Positions 1-3,835 of a stretch of DNA of 6,335 nt are shown piece by piece (position 1 is the first letter of the stretch; each line of letters begins with the position of its first letter). The translations under genes and the position numbers were made by a program. Source of the DNA: an uncultured Kiloniellales bacterium (lineage in GTDB: Bacteria; Pseudomonadota; Alphaproteobacteria; Kiloniellales; JAKSDN01). The DNA lies in the NCBI GenBank assembly GCA_947259625.1, contig CAMYMY010000223.1, positions 1 through 6,335 of the forward strand, given 5' to 3'. The notes beneath the pieces were generated by a model, which was given only the letters and a program-made list of their open reading frames with translations, searched no databases and was not told where the DNA came from.

Positions 1-250
1 ACTGGTGGCTGACGTCCCAGATCAGCTTGTCGCGCGGCGTATCGAAGACGTAATGCAGGGCGACGGTCAGCTCAACGACCCCGAGGCCGGCGCCGAGATG
101 GCCGCCGGTGACCGAAACCGCGTCGATCATCTCCTCGCGCAACTCGTCGGCGACCTGACGCAGGTCGCCTTCCTTCAGTTTGCGCAGGTCTTCAGGAGTG
201 CCAATGCCGTCCAGCAACGGCGTCCGACTGTTATGTCCAATCTGACCCAC
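1..250 (-). CDS. dxs: 1-deoxy-D-xylulose-5-phosphate synthase, N-terminal part (cut by window edge)
   Basis: Dxs is a cytoplasmic thiamine-diphosphate enzyme. It condenses pyruvate with glyceraldehyde 3-phosphate to give DXP, the first step of the MEP isoprenoid pathway, and DXP also feeds thiamine and pyridoxal synthesis. Only the first 83 codons are present. Family marks seen: a TPLLD segment at residues 10-14, PEDLRKL at 19-25, TGGHLGAGLGVVELTVALHY at 48-67, and IWDVSHQ at 77-83. H51 and H82 match the conserved cofactor/active-site histidines of the family (E. coli H49 and H80). The start is taken as GTG at 250-248 because an AGAGG ribosome binding site lies 6 bases upstream. No in-frame ATG precedes the conserved TPLLD segment; the first ATG codon is at residue 41, inside the conserved domain. 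It lies 57 bases after ispA on the same strand, so co-transcription is likely. The remaining roughly 550 residues lie outside the window. Confidence 0.96.
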   Translation of the reverse strand, partial: MGQIGHNSRTPLLDGIGTPEDLRKLKEGDLRQVADELREEMIDAVSVTGGHLGAGLGVVELTVALHYVFDTPRDKLIWDVSHQ

Positions 251-256
251 GAGCCA

Positions 257-261
257 CCTCT
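257..261 (-). promoter_or_regulatory. Ribosome binding site of dxs, decides the GTG start
   Basis: On the minus strand AGAGG is followed by six bases and then GTG. This spacing supports translation beginning at the GTG codon at 250-248. The other GTG, which overlaps the AGAGG itself, is in a different frame. Confidence 0.7.
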
Positions 262-307
262 TTTCCCATTTCCGCGAATTCTCGCACCCGATACCGCCCC
301 AGAGCGG

Positions 308-1195
308 TCAGGACCGTCGTTGTAACACGAACGTCGCGGTTTCCCGAAGAAAGTCAGCCTTTTCACCGAAAAGGTCAAGCCGCGTACGAGCGGTCTCGAT
401 CAATGCCTCGGCTTTGACACGGGCACCCTCCAGGCCCAGCTGGCCGACGAAGGTCGCCTTGCCGAGCGCCGCGTCCTGGCCAGTCGGCTTGCCCAGCTCC
501 TCGGCGGAGCCCGCCGCGTCGAGCAGATCATCGACGATCTGGAAGGCAAGCCCCAGCTCCCCGGCATAGGCCGCCAGGGCCGCCCGAGCGTCCGCCGGCG
601 CACGCCCCAGGATCGCGCCCGCCTCACACGCAAAAGTGATCAGGGCCCCGGTCTTCAGGCGCTGCAGATGGGTGATCCCATCGAGGTCGAGCCCGGACCT
701 TTCCGGCGACAGGTCGATCATCTGGCCGCCCACCATGCCGGCCGAACCGGAGGCCGCCGCAAGCGCGGCAACCAATTCGACCCGCACCGCGGCATCCGGA
801 TGGGTCCGGGGATCCGCCAGGACCGCGAAGGCTTCGGTCAACAGGCCGTCGCCCGCGAGAACCGCCGTCGCGTCGTCGAACTCCCGGTGCACGGTCGGCC
901 GGCCGCGCCTGAGATCGCTGTCGTCCATGGCCGGCAGGTCGTCGTGTATCAGGCTGTAGCAGTGCACCATCTCGAGGGCCGCGGCGGCATGGAGAGCCTG
1001 CTGCCGCGGGACATCGAACAACGCGGCGCTCTGCACCACCAGAAAGGGGCGCAGCCGCTTGCCGCCGCCGAGCGCGCCGTAGCGCATCGCTTCGACGACG
1101 CGGCCGACCGCGCCCGGCACGGGCGCCAGCCAAGCGTCGAGCACCTGCGTCGTGGCCTCCGCCGTCTCGGCCAGCGCATGTTTCAACTCGCCCAT
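308..1195 (-). CDS. ispA: Farnesyl diphosphate synthase (short-chain trans-prenyltransferase)
   Basis: This cytoplasmic magnesium-dependent enzyme joins DMAPP or GPP with IPP to make farnesyl diphosphate, the precursor of quinone side chains, undecaprenyl phosphate and hopanoids or carotenoids. At 295 aa it has the usual IspA length. Motifs in order: GGGKRLRP at 43-50, which binds IPP; the first aspartate-rich motif DDLPAMD at 85-91, followed by RRGRPTVH at 96-103; KTGAL at 181-185; the second aspartate-rich motif DDLLD at 222-226; and KPTGQDAALGKATF at 236-249. The two extra residues inside the first aspartate motif and Tyr80 five residues before it are the type II bacterial FPP synthase pattern, so a C15 product is expected. 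A C20 (GGPP) product cannot be fully excluded from sequence alone. The ATG lies 12 bases after the xseB stop, and dxs follows 57 bases downstream, so the three probably form one operon. Confidence 0.94.
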   Translation of the reverse strand: MGELKHALAETAEATTQVLDAWLAPVPGAVGRVVEAMRYGALGGGKRLRPFLVVQSAALFDVPRQQALHAAAALEMVHCYSLIHDDLPAMDDSDLRRGRPTVHREFDDATAVLAGDGLLTEAFAVLADPRTHPDAAVRVELVAALAAASGSAGMVGGQMIDLSPERSGLDLDGITHLQRLKTGALITFACEAGAILGRAPADARAALAAYAGELGLAFQIVDDLLDAAGSAEELGKPTGQDAALGKATFVGQLGLEGARVKAEALIETARTRLDLFGEKADFLRETATFVLQRRS

Positions 1196-1207
1196 TGTCC
1201 AGCGTCC

Positions 1208-1459
1208 TCAGTCGACCTCGAAGGGTTCGGTCTTGGCTTCGCCCCCGGGGCCCAAGGTGATCTTGTCGATCTGCTGCTTGGCTTCGCGCAGCTTGTTTTC
1301 GCAGTGCTGCTTGAGCGCGGCCCCGCGCTTGTAGGCCTCGATGGCCTGATCCAGCTTGCCCTCTCCCTTTTCGAGCTGACCGACGATCTGCTGCAATTCC
1401 TGCAGCGCGTCCTCGAAGTTCATCGCCCGGATGTCGGCTGGTAGTTTGCCCTCGGCCAT
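1208..1459 (-). CDS. xseB: Exodeoxyribonuclease VII small subunit
   Basis: XseB is the small subunit of exonuclease VII, a cytoplasmic complex with XseA that degrades single-stranded DNA into oligonucleotides. The 83-residue length and the sequence fit the family: FEDALQELQQIVGQLEKGE at residues 15-33, then LDQAIEAYKRGAALKQHCE at 36-54, then KLREAKQQIDKI at 56-67. These form the expected two-helix coiled hairpin. The tail (68-83) is glycine- and acid-rich and probably disordered. The ATG at 1459-1457 has a strong upstream GGGAGGG; a second ATG at residue 13 lacks comparable support. The partner xseA is not in this window. ispA begins 12 bases downstream. The proximity of xseB to ispA and dxs is common in proteobacteria and is not thought to mean a shared pathway. 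Confidence 0.95.
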   Translation of the reverse strand: MAEGKLPADIRAMNFEDALQELQQIVGQLEKGEGKLDQAIEAYKRGAALKQHCENKLREAKQQIDKITLGPGGEAKTEPFEVD

Positions 1460-1462
1460 GAT

Positions 1463-1469
1463 CCCTCCC
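1463..1469 (-). promoter_or_regulatory. Ribosome binding site of xseB
   Basis: GGGAGGG on the minus strand ends three bases before the ATG at 1459, and its GGAGG core ends four bases before it. It is strong and a little close. It favours the 83-residue form of XseB over a start at residue 13. Confidence 0.65.
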
Positions 1470-1484
1470 TATGAACCCGGCCGG

Positions 1485-1513
1485 ACTTTAAGCGCATGGA
1501 GCCTGGGCCTCAA
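1485..1513 (-). promoter_or_regulatory. Possible sigma70-like promoter for xseB-ispA-dxs
   Basis: In the 77-base gap between the deacetylase gene and xseB, the minus strand reads TTGAGG (1513-1508), 17 bases, then TAAAGT (1490-1485). Each hexamer matches 4 of 6 consensus bases, and the spacing is ideal. The start would fall near 1478, giving an untranslated leader of roughly 19 bases that contains the xseB ribosome binding site. No intrinsic terminator is visible between the deacetylase gene and xseB, so read-through from upstream is also possible. This rests on pattern matching alone. Confidence 0.35.
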
Positions 1514-1536
1514 CCGCCATCGGCGACACGTCAACG

Positions 1537-2466
1537 TCAAGCGGCCATGAGCGCACGCACGTGCGCCGCGCTGCTCCGGGCCAGCGCCTGGAGGTTGTAG
1601 CCGCCTTCCAGGGTCGAAACCAGCCGTCCGGCGCAGCTGTGCTGCGCGATGTGCAGCACCTCGGTGGTGGCCCAGGCGAAGTCGTCCTCGTGAAACCTCA
1701 GACCGGCCAGAGGATCGTCTTCATGGGCGTCGAAGCCAGCCGAGACCAGAACGAAATCCGGTCCGAACTTGGTCAGGGCCGGCAGGATCCGGTCGCGCAT
1801 CGCCGCGCGGAACTCGGCCGACCCGGCCATTGGCGGCAGCGGCGCGTTGACGATGTTGTTCGCGACGCCGCGCTCCTGAGTGCTTCCGGTCCCCGGATAG
1901 AGCGGCATCTGATGGGTCGAGCCGAAGAACAGGTCCGGATCGTTCCAGAACATCGCCTGGGTGCCGTTGCCGTGGTGGACGTCGAAATCGACCGCCGCGA
2001 TCCGGTGAAGGCCGTGCACCTCGCGCGCCTGGGCCGCACCGACCGCGATGTTGTTGAACAGGCAGAACCCCATCGCCCGGGCCGGCTCGGCGTGATGGCC
2101 GGGCGGCCGGACCGCGCAGAAGGCATTGGCGGCCTCGCCGGCCATGACCGCGTCCACCGCCGCGCAGAGCGCGCCGGCCGCGCGCAGCGCCGCCTCCCCC
2201 GAGCCGGGCGAGACGATGGTATCGGGGTCCAGGCTCTGGTGCCCGGTTTCCGGGACCGCCGCCAGCGCGCCGTCCACGTAGGCCTCGTCGTGGACCCGGG
2301 CGATCTGGGCCCGCTCGGCCCGCGGGGCCTGGCGGCGCTCCAGGTCCTTGAATTCCGGCGCGTCGAAGGCGCTCAAGACCGCTTTCAGGCGCGCCGGACT
2401 CTCCGGGTGCATGCGCCCGGGGTCGTGGTCGAAACAGGCCGGGTGGGTATAAAGCAGGGTCGTCAT
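1537..2466 (-). CDS. Histone-deacetylase-family zinc amidohydrolase
   Basis: This is a predicted cytoplasmic zinc-dependent deacetylase of the arginase/deacetylase fold, the family of HDACs, AcuC, HDAH and acetylpolyamine amidohydrolases. The full-length 309 aa protein keeps the catalytic set: HPE at residues 20-22, RPPGHHA at 120-126 (tandem histidines H124 and H125), GFCLFNN at 133-139, DFDVHHGNGTQ at 160-170, SAGFDAH at 242-248, and LEGGY at 286-290. By family knowledge D162, H164 and D246 bind zinc and Y290 stabilises the transition state, so it should be active. The substrate is unknown: acetyl-lysine, acetylpolyamine or another N-acyl compound are all possible. The motif spelling is closer to class II-like bacterial enzymes. 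The ATG at 2466 is preceded by AGAGGA nine bases away. xseB follows 77 bases downstream. Its constant place beside xseB-ispA-dxs in alphaproteobacteria is known, but its role there is not. Confidence 0.93.
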   Translation of the reverse strand: MTTLLYTHPACFDHDPGRMHPESPARLKAVLSAFDAPEFKDLERRQAPRAERAQIARVHDEAYVDGALAAVPETGHQSLDPDTIVSPGSGEAALRAAGALCAAVDAVMAGEAANAFCAVRPPGHHAEPARAMGFCLFNNIAVGAAQAREVHGLHRIAAVDFDVHHGNGTQAMFWNDPDLFFGSTHQMPLYPGTGSTQERGVANNIVNAPLPPMAGSAEFRAAMRDRILPALTKFGPDFVLVSAGFDAHEDDPLAGLRFHEDDFAWATTEVLHIAQHSCAGRLVSTLEGGYNLQALARSSAAHVRALMAA

Positions 2467-2475
2467 GGCATCGCG

Positions 2476-2481
2476 TCCTCT
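2476..2481 (-). promoter_or_regulatory. Ribosome binding site of the deacetylase gene
   Basis: AGAGGA on the minus strand lies nine bases before the ATG at 2466-2464. A second ATG three to five bases upstream (GATGCCATGA) reaches a stop after two codons and is not a sensible start. Confidence 0.6.
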
Positions 2482-2557
2482 TTGGCCCTAGTGTTAGTCG
2501 GCCAGGTACGCAAACACCACAACGATTTGCGCTCGCCAGGATGTGATTGGCCGGACC

Positions 2558-2586
2558 GTGGCAATTCGCCCGCGTCGCTGTAGAAT
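2558..2586 (+). promoter_or_regulatory. Sigma70-like promoter of the efflux operon
   Basis: The -35 hexamer GTGGCA (2558-2563) matches 4 of 6 consensus bases. A spacer of exactly 17 bases leads to the -10 hexamer TAGAAT (2581-2586), which matches 5 of 6. Such a match stands out in DNA this GC-rich. The predicted start is around 2593, giving a leader of about 109 bases before the adaptor ATG at 2702. An upstream ATG at 2543, in frame with the adaptor, lies before this promoter and so could not be used on the transcript. Confidence 0.55.
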
Positions 2587-2589
2587 GCG

Positions 2590-2619
2590 CACGACCGGCC
2601 GATACGCCGGCCGGTCGTG
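2590..2619. repeat. Perfect 12-bp inverted repeat over the predicted transcription start
   Basis: CACGACCGGCCG (2590-2601) and CGGCCGGTCGTG (2608-2619) are exact reverse complements separated by ATACGC. The element begins four bases after the -10 hexamer, so it covers the predicted +1. This is the usual place for a repressor operator of the TetR, GntR or MarR type. As RNA it would make a very stable hairpin at the 5' end of the message. It is unlikely to be a rho-independent terminator: on the plus strand it is followed only by TTTGG, on the minus strand by no T run, and no gene on either strand ends here. No regulator gene lies in the window. Confidence 0.7.
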
Positions 2620-2660
2620 TTTGGTGTTGGCGCACGCCCTCGCGGGAACCATATCTCACT

Positions 2661-2678
2661 GGCACTCGGCGGCACTCG
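2661..2678 (+). repeat. Short direct repeat GGCACTCG, 10-base period
   Basis: GGCACTCG occurs at 2661-2668 and again at 2671-2678, one helical turn apart, in the leader of the adaptor gene just before its ribosome binding site. It may be a protein binding site on one DNA face, or chance. It is too short for a firm view. Confidence 0.3.
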
Positions 2679-2684
2679 TGTCCC

Positions 2685-2692
2685 GGGAGGGG
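2685..2692 (+). promoter_or_regulatory. Ribosome binding site of the adaptor gene, decides its start
   Basis: GGGAGGGG ends nine bases before ATG 2702. It supports this codon over the in-frame ATG at 2543, which lies upstream of the promoter, and over the ATG at 2744, which would remove the charged start of the signal peptide. Confidence 0.65.
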
Positions 2693-2701
2693 CGTGGTTG
2701 C

Positions 2702-3835
2702 ATGGTGGAGGTTTCGAGTTTGCGGGTCCCGGCTAGTCCTCCGATGTGGGTATGGCTGATCGCTCTCGTTTGGGCGGCCGCGAGTGCGCCCGCCGGTGCG
2801 CAGGACGATCAGACGCTGGTCCGCGTCGACCGGGTGCGGCTCGAACCGCTCGCCCAGAAGGTGCCGGTTCTGGGCCGGCTCGTGGCCCGCCAGGCCGGCG
2901 AGGTGGCGGCGCGGATCAACGGCCCCGTCGAGGCCTTCCTCGTCGAGGTGGGCGACCGGGTCGAGGCCGGCCAGGTCATCGCCCAGCTCAATCGGACCTA
3001 CCTGCTGGCCAAGCGCGACCAGGCCGCCGCGGAGCTGGCCAAGGCCCGGGCGAGAAAGACCACGGCCCTGGCCGAGCTGGAGCTGGCTGGCCAGGAGCTC
3101 AAGCGCCTGGCGGGACTGCGGAAATCGGCTGCCTTCAACCAGGCGCGCTATGACGACGCCCACCAGAAGGTCGCCATCGCCGAGGCCCAGGTCGCGGAAG
3201 CCGAGGCGGCCGTGCTTTCGTCCCAGGCCGACCTGGAGCTAGACGCGATCAACCTGTCCTACGCCGAAATCCGGGCGCCCTATGGCGGCGTGATCAGCCA
3301 GCGGATGACCGAGGCCGGTGCCTACCTGCAGACCGGCGACCCGGTGGTGCGCATGGTCGGCGACCGGTCCCTCGAGATCGAGGCCGATGTCCCGTTTCAA
3401 AGGCTTGCCGGCGTCGAACCGGACACCAGGATCGGCGTCACTTTGGACGACGACACGACCCACGTCGCGACCGTACGCGCCGTCGTACCGGAGGAAAATC
3501 CGCTGACGCGCACGCGGACGGTGCGCTTCGTTCCCGAATTCGGCGCCACCGCCCGACCCCTGGCCGCCGGTCAAAGCGTCACGGTCTATATTCCGGCCGG
3601 CGCGCCGCGCAACGTGCTCACGGTCCACAAGGACGCGGTCATCAAGCGCGGCCTCGCCAGCCTCGTCTACGTGGTCGAGGGCGACACGGCCGAGATGCGC
3701 CGCATCACGCTGGGCGAGCCGACCGGCAGCCGCTACGAGGTGCTGGACGGCCTCAGCGAGGGTGAAAGCGTCGTGGTGCGCGGCAACGAACGCCTGCGCC
3801 CCGGCGACAAGGTGCGGGTCGACGAGGCCTCCTGA
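2702..3835 (+). CDS. RND efflux periplasmic adaptor (membrane fusion protein)
   Basis: This is the periplasmic adaptor that links an inner-membrane RND pump to an outer-membrane channel. The 377 aa protein begins with a signal peptide: hydrophobic stretch at about 15-30, likely cut after APAGA (29-33). It has no cysteine and hence no lipobox. The first lipoyl half-motif is GPVEAFLVEVGDRVEAGQVI at 74-93. A charged, alanine-rich coiled-coil hairpin follows at about 98-182. The second lipoyl half is IRAPYGGVISQRM at 190-202, continuing to about 219. A beta-barrel (about 220-298) and a membrane-proximal domain ending in GDKVRVDEAS complete the usual AcrA/MexA/CusB-like order. The stop overlaps the start of the pump gene (TGATG), so the two are translated together. 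No histidine- or methionine-rich metal site is visible, so a metal-only substrate is not indicated. The likely control is the promoter at 2558-2586 with its palindrome. Confidence 0.92.
   Translation: MVEVSSLRVPASPPMWVWLIALVWAAASAPAGAQDDQTLVRVDRVRLEPLAQKVPVLGRLVARQAGEVAARINGPVEAFLVEVGDRVEAGQVIAQLNRTYLLAKRDQAAAELAKARARKTTALAELELAGQELKRLAGLRKSAAFNQARYDDAHQKVAIAEAQVAEAEAAVLSSQADLELDAINLSYAEIRAPYGGVISQRMTEAGAYLQTGDPVVRMVGDRSLEIEADVPFQRLAGVEPDTRIGVTLDDDTTHVATVRAVVPEENPLTRTRTVRFVPEFGATARPLAAGQSVTVYIPAGAPRNVLTVHKDAVIKRGLASLVYVVEGDTAEMRRITLGEPTGSRYEVLDGLSEGESVVVRGNERLRPGDKVRVDEAS

Larger units (their letters stand above)
2467..2701. other. Divergent intergenic control region
   Basis: These 235 bases separate the leftward deacetylase gene from the rightward efflux operon and hold no convincing gene. 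The open frames crossing it (a leftward 70-codon frame from 2675, and a rightward extension of the adaptor frame back to 2543) lack ribosome binding sites and have compositions unlike real proteins. It contains a rightward promoter, a perfect inverted repeat at the predicted start site and a short direct repeat, each listed separately. A leftward promoter for the deacetylase gene is expected, but no convincing -35/-10 pair is visible: the best is TTGCGT, 17 bases, TAGGGC, which is poor. Confidence 0.75.

Noticed and set aside
5..325. Rightward open frame of 106 codons at the left edge
   Set aside because: It is antisense to the dxs N-terminus, whose translation matches conserved Dxs sequence including the cofactor-binding histidines.
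668..1444. Rightward open frame of about 258 codons opposite ispA and xseB
   Set aside because: It is an antisense shadow crossing two clearly recognised genes, with no family motif in its translation.
1561..2583. Rightward open frame of about 340 codons opposite the deacetylase gene
   Set aside because: It is an antisense shadow of a well-supported gene, with arginine- and valine-rich low-complexity translation and no ribosome binding site.
2590..2625. The palindrome as a rho-independent terminator
   Set aside because: There is no run of T after the stem on either strand (only TTTGG on the plus strand) and no gene ends nearby on either strand.
2463..2675. Leftward 70-codon frame ending in an ATGA overlap with the deacetylase start
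   Set aside because: The overlap looks operon-like, but the start is a GTG with no ribosome binding site. The translation resembles random GC-rich sequence and the frame runs through the palindrome and the rightward promoter.
2543..2701. Extension of the adaptor to an upstream in-frame ATG at 2543
   Set aside because: The extra 53 residues would put the signal peptide in the interior. The ATG lies before the predicted promoter, and a good ribosome binding site marks 2702 instead.
1721..3163. Leftward open frame of about 480 codons spanning the deacetylase gene, the intergenic region and part of the adaptor gene
   Set aside because: It runs in a different frame across a full-length deacetylase with all catalytic motifs and antisense to the adaptor. 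Its composition is arginine-, glycine- and proline-rich with no domain pattern.
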